Of a stretch of DNA of 13,838 nucleotides, positions 1 to 6,338 are shown piece by piece. Each line of letters begins with the position of its first letter. Within the stretch, counting starts at the first letter, position 1. Below the pieces are notes generated by a model that saw only the letters and a list, made by a program, of their open reading frames with translations, was not told the origin of the DNA and made no database searches. A program made the translations under genes and the position numbers. The DNA is from an uncultured Cyanobium sp. Lineage in GTDB: Bacteria > Cyanobacteriota > Cyanobacteriia > PCC-6307 > Cyanobiaceae. The DNA is taken from assembly GCA_937919075.1 (NCBI GenBank), contig CALFOF010000100.1, forward strand, positions 1 to 13,838, written 5' to 3'.

Positions 1-1065
1 CGGGGTGGCCGGCAGCCAGTAGCTCGGCAGCTTTGTGGCTGCCATGGTGAAGAACAGCAGCACCGCCAGCAGCCACCAGGCGGCAAAGCTGCGCAGGGAG
101 TGCTGTGGCGGTTGGGGGGGCCGGGCCAGGCCGCGCTTCAGGCCGAGCAGCAGCAGCGGCGTGAACGGGAGGCTGGCGATGATCAGCACCGGGATGAAAT
201 ACCACCAGGGCTGGAGGTGATCGTTCACCACCGAGCTGAAGCGCTGCAGGTTGTGATAGCCGAAGAAGCTGTCCCAGAAGGGCTGCCCCTCCACCGCCAG
301 CATCGCGGCGTACCAGGGCATGGCCACCAGGGCGGTGACCACCAGTCCGCGCCCGGCCTTCAGCCGCGCCCAGAGGGGCAGCAGGATGCCCTGATGCCAG
401 CCGAACCCGGCGAGCGTCAGGCCGGACAGCACCACAGCCACGGGCCCTTTTGCCAGCACCGCCAGGCCCAGCACCAGCCAGCCCAGCCACCAGGGGCGGC
501 GAGGATCGGCCCAGGCCTGCCAGAACAGCAGCAGGCTCACAGCCAGGCAGGCGCTGAACAGGGCATCACTGACGCCGATGCGGCCCCAGAGCAGCATCAG
601 GGGGGAGAGCGCAAAGGCCAGGGCCGCCACCACAGCGCTGCGCGCAGGTCGCTGGGGCAGCCTCACCCCACCGGGGCCCAGGCTGGGCTGCGGCCAGCGG
701 AGCAAGGTGGCGCAGAGGGCCAGCATCACGCCGATGCTGGAGAGGGCAGAGGGCAGGCCGGCGGCCCAGCTGCCCAGAGGGTCGAAGCGGGCGTGGTCCG
801 GCAGGGCATACACCAGCCCCATCAGCCAATAGACGAGTGGCGGCTTGTCGTAGCGGGGCAGCCCGTTCACCCGAGGGGTCAGCCAGTCGCCGGTGTCCGC
901 CATCGCCCTGGCGGCGCCGGCGAACAGGGGCGGGGTCTCGTCCACCAGCCCCGCTTCGCCGAGCCGCAGCACGAAGATCCCCACCCCGAGGGCCGCCGTG
1001 ACAAGAAGCGCGAGCCACGGGCCCCACCCTCGACGTGCCGCTGCAGGCGGGTTGGCAGGGGGCAC
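1..1065 (-). CDS. ArnT-like (GT39/PMT family) integral membrane glycosyltransferase, 3' end cut by window
   Basis: Members of this family transfer a sugar from a polyprenyl-phosphate donor at the outer face of the inner membrane to lipid or protein acceptors. The minus frame stays open for about 355 codons to the window edge and gives a multi-spanning membrane protein. The family signature begins with the acidic VDETPPLFAGA motif in the first loop, where the catalytic Asp of PMT enzymes lies. It continues with the YDKPPLVYW motif, a later LAKGP motif and, near the cut end, the TKLPSYWLPATP motif typical of ArnT. Residues after that are outside the window. No ATG fits the start. GTG at 1065-1063 gives a short Pro-rich leader before the first TM helix, but no ribosome site is visible, so the start is uncertain. 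It lies 25 bp downstream of the GT4 gene on the same strand and is probably cotranscribed with it. The acceptor cannot be told from sequence. Confidence 0.85.
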   Translation of the reverse strand, partial: MPPANPPAAARRGWGPWLALLVTAALGVGIFVLRLGEAGLVDETPPLFAGAARAMADTGDWLTPRVNGLPRYDKPPLVYWLMGLVYALPDHARFDPLGSWAAGLPSALSSIGVMLALCATLLRWPQPSLGPGGVRLPQRPARSAVVAALAFALSPLMLLWGRIGVSDALFSACLAVSLLLFWQAWADPRRPWWLGWLVLGLAVLAKGPVAVVLSGLTLAGFGWHQGILLPLWARLKAGRGLVVTALVAMPWYAAMLAVEGQPFWDSFFGYHNLQRFSSVVNDHLQPWWYFIPVLIIASLPFTPLLLLGLKRGLARPPQPPQHSLRSFAAWWLLAVLLFFTMAATKLPSYWLPATP

Positions 1066-1090
1066 GAGCAGCGGGACAATCGTGGGAAAC

Positions 1091-2242
1091 CTACGTCCCT
1101 GCGTCCAGCGACCGGCTGTCGGTTTGACCCTGTAGCGAATTGGTGGCGGGCGAAGCTGATGCCAGACCAGCCAGCAGCCAGGCCTCCACACGCCCGGCGA
1201 ACGCCTCACGCGATGCGTGGTGCTCCACCCAGCGCCTGCAGGCCTGCCGGTCGAGGCGCTCGGCGGCAAGCACGGCCGCTTGCAGGGCATTGAGGTCGTC
1301 GGGGGGAACGAGCAGGCCATTCAGGCCGCTTTGCACCAGTTCGCCTGGGCCGCCGCGGCGGTAGGCCACCACAGGCACGCCGCAGGCCATCGCCTCCACC
1401 ACCACGTTGCCGAAGGCTTCGTTCCACTTGGGGGTGTTCAGCAACACGCGGCAGCCACCGAGTTCCGCCTGCAGCTCCCGGGTGGGCAGAAAGCCGCGCC
1501 AGTCCAGCGTGCCGGCCGGCACCGCCGCCACCACCGCGTCCCGATAAGCCCCGTCCTCGACCACGCCCCACACCAGCAAACGCCGGCCCAGAGCGGCGGC
1601 CACGCGTGCGGCGTCGATCAGCCCCTTCTCCGGTGCGATGCGTCCGGCCCAGCCCAGGGGGGCCTCCGGGTCGGGCTGGGCGCGGAAGTGGTAAGCGGAC
1701 AGATCGAAGCCGTTGCCCAGCACCAGCGGCGGTCCGGGCAGATCGAAATCAGCCGCCTGGGTGCGGGTATGGAAGGCCAGCCGCCCGGGGCAGCGACGCG
1801 CCACATCGGCGATCACCGCATCCATCACCCGCGCCACCGAGCCCATGCTCACCAGGTGGAACAGCGGCGTGGCGCAGTGGGGCGTGAGCCAGAGGGGCAG
1901 CCAGTCGTAGGCGAGGTTGAGCACGGCATCGAAGCCGTTCTGCTCCTGCAGCACCCGGTCCCACAGGGCAGGCAGCAGGCCGCCGGCGGGGATCTGCACG
2001 GCGCTGTCGTGGCTCTGGTGCTGCCAGCTGGGCTGGTCGTGGCCGGGGCAGGTCCACAGCTGCACCGCTTCGCAGCCTGGAGGCAGCCGGGACCCTTCTG
2101 CGGCCAGCACCGTGACCTGGTGGCCGCGGCCACTGAGCCCTGTCACCAAGGCTGCCAGGGTGACCTCCACGCCTCCGCCCCTGCCACTGCCCAGCGTGCC
2201 CACCGGCGTGCTCACCAGCAGCAGCCGCAACACACGGCTCAT
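1091..2242 (-). CDS. GT4-family glycosyltransferase, resembles cyanobacterial UDP-glucose:tetrahydrobiopterin glucosyltransferase
   Basis: A 383-residue GT-B fold glycosyltransferase (group 1/GT4). The N-terminal nucleotide-sugar/acceptor domain opens with LLVSTPVGTLGSGRGGGVE (residues 8-26, Gly-rich loop). The C-terminal donor domain carries GWAGRIAPEKG (197-207; Arg201 and Lys206 expected to bind the donor phosphates) and the E-x7-E motif (Glu275, Glu283 in NEAFGNVVVEAMACG). The N-terminal signature and the AYDWLPLWLTP and VSMGS stretches match what I remember of the pteridine glucosyltransferase of Synechococcus PCC 7942 (BGluT), which glucosylates tetrahydrobiopterin. That match is from memory, so substrate confidence is moderate. 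ATG at 2242 is chosen because it starts directly at the conserved N-terminus and overlaps the exporter stop as ATGA, suggesting translational coupling. An in-frame upstream extension would run into the exporter gene and has no family resemblance. No signal peptide is seen; the enzyme should be cytoplasmic. It could instead act on another small acceptor or a lipid. Confidence 0.85.
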   Translation of the reverse strand: MSRVLRLLLVSTPVGTLGSGRGGGVEVTLAALVTGLSGRGHQVTVLAAEGSRLPPGCEAVQLWTCPGHDQPSWQHQSHDSAVQIPAGGLLPALWDRVLQEQNGFDAVLNLAYDWLPLWLTPHCATPLFHLVSMGSVARVMDAVIADVARRCPGRLAFHTRTQAADFDLPGPPLVLGNGFDLSAYHFRAQPDPEAPLGWAGRIAPEKGLIDAARVAAALGRRLLVWGVVEDGAYRDAVVAAVPAGTLDWRGFLPTRELQAELGGCRVLLNTPKWNEAFGNVVVEAMACGVPVVAYRRGGPGELVQSGLNGLLVPPDDLNALQAAVLAAERLDRQACRRWVEHHASREAFAGRVEAWLLAGLASASPATNSLQGQTDSRSLDAGT

Positions 2243-3201
2243 GGCGCTGGCTCCGGCACGGCGGTGCTGGGCACCCACAGCTGGCGGCGCCGGTTGATCA
2301 GCAAGACCGACACCAGCGCCAGGGCAGCCCCCAGCCATTGCAGCGGGCGCAGGTGTTCATCAAGCAGCAGCAGACCGCAGAGCAGGGCGAACACCGGGGT
2401 GAGGAACGTCAGGGCAGAAAAGCCGGTGAGATCGCCGCTGCTGGCGAACCAGAAGAACAGGCCATAGGCCAGGGCGCTGCCCAGCAGGCTGGCGTAGGCC
2501 ATCCAGCCCCATTGCGGCAGGGTCCAGACCGGCCAGAAGGGCGGCAGCGCCGGATCGAGCGCCGGCCCGAGCGCCGCCCCGATCAGCAGCGGCAGCCCGC
2601 CGATCAGCATGTGCCAGCCGGTGACCGCCACCGGATCGCTGCGCCGCATCGCATAGCGGCAGAGCACCGTGCCCACCGCCATCGCTGCGGCGGCGCCCAG
2701 CATCCAGAGCTCGCCGTGGCTCCAGGCCCGCACCCCGAAGCTGACAGGACCCTCCAGCCACCAGTGCTGGAGCACCGGCGCCGGCAGGCCCAGGCAGAGG
2801 ATGCCGGCCAGCCCCAGCAACAGGCCGAGCCAGCCCACCGGATTGATCGACTCACCGAAGAGGGTGCGGGCCAGCAGAGCCACCAGCAGCGGCTGGGAAT
2901 CGATCAGCACCGAGCCCAGCCCGGCGCCGGTTCCCTCCAGCCCGCGGGCCAGCAGCCCCTGAAACAGGGTGCCGTCCACCAGCGCGAAGGCCAGCAGCCA
3001 GAGCCTGTCGGCGGGATCCACCCCGAGCGGCCGTCGCAGCACCCCGGCCGCCAGCAGCACGGCGAGACCGGCGGGCACCAGGCGCATCCAGGCCAGCGTG
3101 AGCGGCCCGCTGTGAGCCAGCAGTGGCTTCATTGCCGCCATCGCCGTTCCCCACAACGCGAAGGGAAGCAGCATCAGCAGCCAACGGAAAACAGGGTTCA
3201 T
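2239..3201 (-). CDS. EamA/DMT-superfamily permease (10-TM metabolite exporter)
   Basis: A 320-residue, very hydrophobic protein with about ten predicted membrane helices in two EamA repeats. Repeat one runs roughly over residues 5-140 and repeat two over 165-305, ending in a basic cytoplasmic NRRRQ stretch and a short Pro-rich tail. The first repeat has the usual LPFALWGTAMAAMKP start and the second ends with the characteristic FLTPVFALLCGLLLLDE and WLGAALALVSVLL motifs. DMT permeases of this type export amino acids, nucleobases or other small metabolites, and the substrate cannot be read from sequence. ATG at 3201 puts the protein start six codons inside an open frame that continues to a TTG. 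Its stop overlaps the start of the following glycosyltransferase by four bases (ATGA). It is divergent from sppA, with 53 bp between the two starts. The glycosyltransferase context suggests, but does not show, export of a glycoside or its precursor. Confidence 0.88.
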   Translation of the reverse strand: MNPVFRWLLMLLPFALWGTAMAAMKPLLAHSGPLTLAWMRLVPAGLAVLLAAGVLRRPLGVDPADRLWLLAFALVDGTLFQGLLARGLEGTGAGLGSVLIDSQPLLVALLARTLFGESINPVGWLGLLLGLAGILCLGLPAPVLQHWWLEGPVSFGVRAWSHGELWMLGAAAAMAVGTVLCRYAMRRSDPVAVTGWHMLIGGLPLLIGAALGPALDPALPPFWPVWTLPQWGWMAYASLLGSALAYGLFFWFASSGDLTGFSALTFLTPVFALLCGLLLLDEHLRPLQWLGAALALVSVLLINRRRQLWVPSTAVPEPAP

Positions 3202-3254
3202 CAGAGCGGCCGCCAACAACCTTTTTAAGATCCAGCCACTACGTGCCGCAGCGC
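3202..3254. other. Divergent intergenic region between the EamA permease and sppA
   Basis: Only 53 bp separate the two divergent start codons, so both promoters must lie here or inside the neighbouring genes. The centre is the only AT-rich patch (CCTTTTTAAGATCC, 3220-3233). TAAGAT at 3226-3231 is a possible minus-10 for sppA (4 of 6 to consensus), and the complementary strand of the same patch could serve the exporter. No convincing minus-35 is present at 16-18 bp on either strand, so I do not assign a specific promoter. Confidence 0.35.
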
Positions 3255-4067
3255 ATGCCCTGGCCCTGGCGCCGAAAGTCCCGCAAAACGCTGGCCCGTG
3301 TCGTGATTGAAGGACCGATCGCTGGGGGCACGCGCGAGCGGGTGCTCAAGGCGCTGCGTCAGGTGGAGGAGCGGGAATGCCCGGCCCTGCTGCTGCGCAT
3401 CGACACCCCCGGCGGCACCGTCGGCGACAGCCAGGAGATCCATGCCGCCTTGCTCCGCCTGCGGGACAAGGGTTGCCGTGTGGTCGCCAGCTTCGGCAAT
3501 ATTTCCGCGTCCGGCGGGGTTTACGTGGGGGTGGCGGCGGAGCGCATCGTCTCCAATGCGGGCACGATCACTGGCTCCATCGGCGTGATCCTGCGGGGCA
3601 ACAACCTTTCACGCCTGCTGGAGCGGGTGGGAATCAGCTTCGAAACGGTCAAAAGCGGCCTCTACAAAGACATCCTTTCCCCCGACCGCGCCCTCACCGC
3701 CGATGAGCGCACCCTGTTGCAGGGGCTGATCGATTCCAGCTACGACCAGTTCGTGGCGGCCGTTGCCACCGGCCGTGGCCTCAGCGAGGAAGTGGTACGT
3801 GGCTTCGCCGATGGGCGGGTGTTCACGGGCGCTCAGGCCCTTGCGCTGGGGATGGTGGATGCACTGGGCGACGAGGACACTGCTCGTCGGCTCGCGGCAC
3901 GGCTGGCGGGGCTCGATGAAAACGAGGTGCGTCCCACCACCTTCGGCAAGCCCGCCAAGCGGCTGCTGTCGTTCCTGCCGGGCCGCAACCTTTTCGCCAG
4001 CCTGCACCAGGCCCTCAGCCTGGAACTGGCCTGGAGCGGCCAGCCGCTTTGGCTCTGGCGGCCATGA
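3255..4067 (+). CDS. sppA: Signal peptide peptidase SppA, short form without membrane anchor
   Basis: A 270-residue S49 serine protease. Families of this type cleave signal-peptide remnants or other small membrane-associated substrates with a Ser/Lys dyad. The ClpP-like fold is evident from LLLRIDTPGGTVGDSQEIH (46-64), GNISASGGVYVGVAAERI (81-98) with nucleophile Ser86, and TVKSGLYKDILSP (131-143) with Lys138. The Ser-Lys spacing of 52 residues equals the Ser147-Lys199 spacing of Bacillus subtilis SppA. ATG at 3255 gives MPWPWRRKSRK followed at once by the first beta strand, so there is no signal peptide or TM helix. The frame upstream overlaps the divergent promoter region and has no family similarity. 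The length agrees with the short cyanobacterial SppA form. It overlaps aroH by four bases (ATGA). It could associate with membranes through its basic N-terminus. The family is secure; the substrate is unknown. Confidence 0.93.
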   Translation: MPWPWRRKSRKTLARVVIEGPIAGGTRERVLKALRQVEERECPALLLRIDTPGGTVGDSQEIHAALLRLRDKGCRVVASFGNISASGGVYVGVAAERIVSNAGTITGSIGVILRGNNLSRLLERVGISFETVKSGLYKDILSPDRALTADERTLLQGLIDSSYDQFVAAVATGRGLSEEVVRGFADGRVFTGAQALALGMVDALGDEDTARRLAARLAGLDENEVRPTTFGKPAKRLLSFLPGRNLFASLHQALSLELAWSGQPLWLWRP

Positions 4068-4444
4068 CCGAGGGACTTGCGCTGCGGGCGCTGCGGGCCG
4101 CGATCACCGTCGAGGCCAACACCAGCGCCGCCATCGCCGAAGCCGTGGCGGAACTGCTGGATGCCCTGATCGCCCGCAATGGCCTGGAGGGGCCGCAGGT
4201 GCTCTCGGTCACCTTCTCGGCCACCCCCGACCTGAACGCCTGTTTCCCCGCCGCGATCGCCCGCCGCTATCCAGACTGGGACGGGGTGGCCTTGCTGGAT
4301 TGCCAGCAGATGGCCGTCTCCGGTGACCTTCCCCGCTGCATTCGGCTGCTGGCCCATGCCTGGATGGATGCCGCCCGCGTTCCAGTGCATCCCTACTTGC
4401 GCGACGCCGCCAGGCTGCGTCCGGACAGATCCGGTCATAACTGA
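4064..4444 (+). CDS. aroH: Chorismate mutase, AroH class
   Basis: A 126-residue monofunctional chorismate mutase of the trimeric AroH fold. It converts chorismate to prephenate on the way to phenylalanine and tyrosine. Compared with B. subtilis AroH from memory: RALRAAITVEANT (8-20) holds Arg11 (Bs Arg7), SATPDLNACFPA (52-63) holds Phe61 (Phe57), and Arg67 corresponds to Arg63. CIRLL carries Arg94 (Arg90, the main electrostatic residue), Tyr111 matches Tyr108, and LRPD (118-121) is the family end motif. The position of Bs Glu78 appears to be Gln82 in DCQQMAV. I recall Gln here in other cyanobacterial AroH proteins, so this is probably a lineage feature and not loss of function. ATG at 4064 overlaps the sppA stop as ATGA and places Arg11 correctly. 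A longer N-terminus would run into sppA. Translation is probably coupled to sppA, though the two functions are not obviously related. Confidence 0.93.
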   Translation: MTEGLALRALRAAITVEANTSAAIAEAVAELLDALIARNGLEGPQVLSVTFSATPDLNACFPAAIARRYPDWDGVALLDCQQMAVSGDLPRCIRLLAHAWMDAARVPVHPYLRDAARLRPDRSGHN

Positions 4445-4533
4445 CAGCTCGGCCGCTGCACCCCCTCGGGCTGAACCACTGGAACGGGGAAGGGAGAATG
4501 GGGCCACAGCCTTTCGGCCCGCACCCCCGTCCC

Positions 4534-5169
4534 ATGACCCTTCCGTTTCTCGGCTCGCTCCGCTCCCGCCTCGTGCGTCCGGTGCGTGCGTTGCGGCGGT
4601 GTTTGCCTCGGGCCGGTGCAGCGGTGGCTCTGGCCTTGGCCGGCACCGCGCTTGTGGCAGCCATCAGTGATGTGCCGGCAGCCCGCTCGCAGGGCACGCC
4701 GGGCCTGCTGGAGTTCCGCTGGGACAACAACCGGGATTACCGCAGGCTCTACTTCTTCATGACCGAAACGGCACGTCTGAGGCGGTCGGAGTACTACCTC
4801 ATCTTGAGGCCCAAAGACCGCAACACAGCCATCCTCAAGCTCACAGTGGCAGTGCCCACCTCCTTCGAGACCCGGATCGAGCCCAAGGACATCAAGCTCT
4901 GCGTCATGCAGGAAGGGGGCATGATGTCGCGCACCCGTTGCAAGGAACAGATTCCTGCCACCATTGAGGTGAACGCCGATGGCAAGGCGATCGAGATCTT
5001 CCCCGATCGCCCCATCCCCGACGACATCACCATCGGGGTGTACATGAATCTGTTCAACCCCTTCAACCCCGGCATGTACCAGTTCAACGCCCTTGCGCAG
5101 GCTCCAGGTGATGTGCCCTTTGCCGGCTACCTGGGCAGTTGGCTGATCCAGATCGACCCCACCAACTGA
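4534..5169 (+). CDS. DUF2808 family exported protein
   Basis: About 211 residues. The N-terminus has a long Arg-rich n-region (residues 10-26), a hydrophobic core AGAAVALALAGTALVAA (27-43) and a plausible cleavage after PAARS (about 52), so it should be exported to the periplasm or thylakoid lumen, or stay anchored there. The mature part begins with LEFRWDNNRDYRRLYFF and ends with the DUF2808-like block FNPFNPGMYQFNALAQAPGD (174-193) then YLGSW. Two cysteines (123, 136) could form a disulfide. DUF2808 proteins are mostly cyanobacterial and have no assigned biochemical role that I know of. The start is uncertain: ATG at 4534 has no visible ribosome site, while ATG at 4498 (12 codons longer) follows a purine-rich GGGGAAGGGAGA tract but adds a Pro/Gly-rich stretch before the signal peptide. 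It sits directly upstream of rpmH on the same strand (68 bp gap). Confidence 0.82.
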   Translation: MTLPFLGSLRSRLVRPVRALRRCLPRAGAAVALALAGTALVAAISDVPAARSQGTPGLLEFRWDNNRDYRRLYFFMTETARLRRSEYYLILRPKDRNTAILKLTVAVPTSFETRIEPKDIKLCVMQEGGMMSRTRCKEQIPATIEVNADGKAIEIFPDRPIPDDITIGVYMNLFNPFNPGMYQFNALAQAPGDVPFAGYLGSWLIQIDPTN

Positions 5170-5237
5170 GCCATGACCACCGGGCGCCTGCCTGATAAGT
5201 TGGCCAATCGACCACGAGCAAGACCCCGAGCGGCAGC

Positions 5238-5375
5238 ATGACGAAGCGCACTCTTGAAGGAACCAGCCGCAAACGCAAACGCGTCTCCGGATTCCGGGTG
5301 CGCATGCGCTCCCACACCGGCCGCCGTGTGATCCGCACCCGTCGCCGCCGCGGCCGCGCCCGCCTAGCCGTCTGA
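5238..5375 (+). CDS. rpmH: 50S ribosomal protein L34
   Basis: A 45-residue, extremely basic protein, the normal size for bacterial L34. The family pattern is complete: [20 protein letters not shown] at residues 1-20, then [12 protein letters not shown] and an Arg-rich tail ending in RARLAV. L34 is part of the 50S subunit and binds 23S rRNA. ATG at 5238 gives the canonical MTKRTLEG N-terminus. As in most bacteria it is followed by rnpA (37 bp gap). The gene is isolated from DUF2808 by a 68-bp spacer, which could hold a promoter. GATAAG near 5194 resembles a minus-10, but no matching minus-35 was found. Confidence 0.98.
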   Translation: MTKRTLEGTSRKRKRVSGFRVRMRSHTGRRVIRTRRRRGRARLAV

Positions 5376-5412
5376 CCCGATCCCCCATGCTGGGCCCCGT
5401 GCGCCCCATCCC

Positions 5413-5799
5413 ATGGCGTTGCCCGCCGGGCTGAGGCTACGGAGCCGTCGGGCTTTCGATCGGCTCTACCGCAGCGGCCGCAGGCTGCATGGAACCCACA
5501 TGGTGCTTCGGGTGCTTGAGGCGGATCCTTCACTGCTGCGCGCCAGCGGCCATCACCCCCCCAGCGCCTGCCGCTGTGCCGTGGTGGTGAGCAGCAAGGT
5601 CAGCAAGCTGGCGGTTCGGCGCAACCAGTTGCGACGGCAACTGCACACCTGGTTGCACCAGCGTTGCGCTGGCCCCATGCCTGCGGGCCGTGCGCTCTGG
5701 CTTCTGCTCAGCCTCAAACCAGGCAGCGCAGACGCAGGTCCCGAGGTCTTGCTGGGAGAATGCGAGGAGCTGTTTCGCAAGGCAGGTCTGAGCCCATGA
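5413..5799 (+). CDS. rnpA: Ribonuclease P protein component
   Basis: A 128-residue basic protein. RnpA binds the RNase P RNA and assists 5' maturation of pre-tRNAs. The N-terminal substrate-binding pattern is LRLRSRRAFDRLYRSGRRLHG (7-27), with the usual central-cleft Phe15. The conserved helix is VSKLAVRRNQLRRQL (63-77). The signature normally written RNR-x-KR reads RNQLRR here (Arg70, Asn71, Gln72, Arg74, Arg75), so the second Arg of the RNR box is Gln. ATG at 5413 is the only start that keeps the Leu-x5-Phe N-terminus; an ATG at 5387 is out of frame. It follows rpmH in the classical bacterial order, and its stop overlaps the PH-domain gene by four bases (ATGA). Confidence 0.95.
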   Translation: MALPAGLRLRSRRAFDRLYRSGRRLHGTHMVLRVLEADPSLLRASGHHPPSACRCAVVVSSKVSKLAVRRNQLRRQLHTWLHQRCAGPMPAGRALWLLLSLKPGSADAGPEVLLGECEELFRKAGLSP

Positions 5800-6248
5800 G
5801 TGGTACCCCGACCGATGGTCTTCCCGTGATCCCCACCATTCCCGAACCCGTCTTCTATGAGGGCGGCCCGGCGAAGGGCGATCTGATCTTCAACCTCTTC
5901 GTCGGTCTCACCGTGATCGGCATCCCCTTCGCCGTCGGGGCCATCGTGCGGGCGCTGTGGCTGCGTTTCCGCATCACCAGCCGCCGGATTTCCGTGAGCG
6001 GCGGCTGGCTGGGCCGCGATCGCACCCAGGTGGTGTACAGCCAGATCCGCGAGCTGCGCTCGGTGCCCCGCGGCTTCGGCGCCTGGGGCGACATGGTGCT
6101 GGTGCTCAACGATGGCGCCAAGCTCGAGATGCGCTCGGTGCCCCGCTTCCGCGAAACAGAGGCCTACATCCTTGAGTGCATGGCCGCCAAGACCAGCGCC
6201 GCCGCAGGCACGAAGGGATTCGGCGATGCCCAGTTGGCCACGGCCTGA
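5796..6248 (+). CDS. PH domain-containing membrane protein (bacterial PH2/DUF304 type)
   Basis: A 150-residue protein. Residues 1-20 are Pro-rich and probably flexible. Residues 27-56 (GDLIFNLFVGLTVIGIPF then AVGAIVRALW) form one or two closely spaced membrane segments. From about 57 to 130 comes the bacterial PH domain: LRFRITSRRISVSGGWLGRD, then TQVVYSQIRELRSVP, MVLVLNDGAKLEMRSVP and a final helix with ETEAYILECMA. Bacterial PH domains mediate binding to proteins or membranes; no catalytic residues are expected. ATG at 5796 overlaps the rnpA stop as ATGA, and a longer N-terminus would be rnpA in another frame. The gene lies 90 bp before yidC, so a role in membrane protein biogenesis is a reasonable inference from position, not from sequence. 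Confidence 0.87.
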   Translation: MSGTPTDGLPVIPTIPEPVFYEGGPAKGDLIFNLFVGLTVIGIPFAVGAIVRALWLRFRITSRRISVSGGWLGRDRTQVVYSQIRELRSVPRGFGAWGDMVLVLNDGAKLEMRSVPRFRETEAYILECMAAKTSAAAGTKGFGDAQLATA

Positions 6249-6338
6249 CGTCCCCCACCTCCTCCCGGTGCGCTCGCTCTGCCCCATTGGTCGGGCACAC
6301 TGGGCCGATCAGATCCTTCCCCCCGTCGCCACCCCGCT

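Noticed and set aside
100..3228. Long plus-strand open frames (100-1293, 1217-2467, 2338-3228) opposite the minus-strand operon
   Set aside because: They are Gln/His/Arg/Gly/Pro-rich, lack any domain pattern, and lie antisense to three genes with clear family motifs. They are a by-product of high GC.
4498..4533. Alternative upstream start of the DUF2808 gene with a purine-rich leader
   Set aside because: The purine tract is adjacent to the ATG and not clearly at Shine-Dalgarno distance, and the added residues are Pro/Gly-rich before a complete signal peptide. Kept as an alternative only.
4435..5409. 324-codon minus-strand frame opposite DUF2808 and rpmH
   Set aside because: It runs across a ribosomal protein gene and has no recognisable domain; the composition is that of an antisense shadow.
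6289..6310. Imperfect dyad GGTCGG / CCGATC in the 90-bp spacer before yidC
   Set aside because: One G-T wobble in a 6-bp stem with a 10-nt loop; no neighbouring promoter or riboswitch structure supports it.
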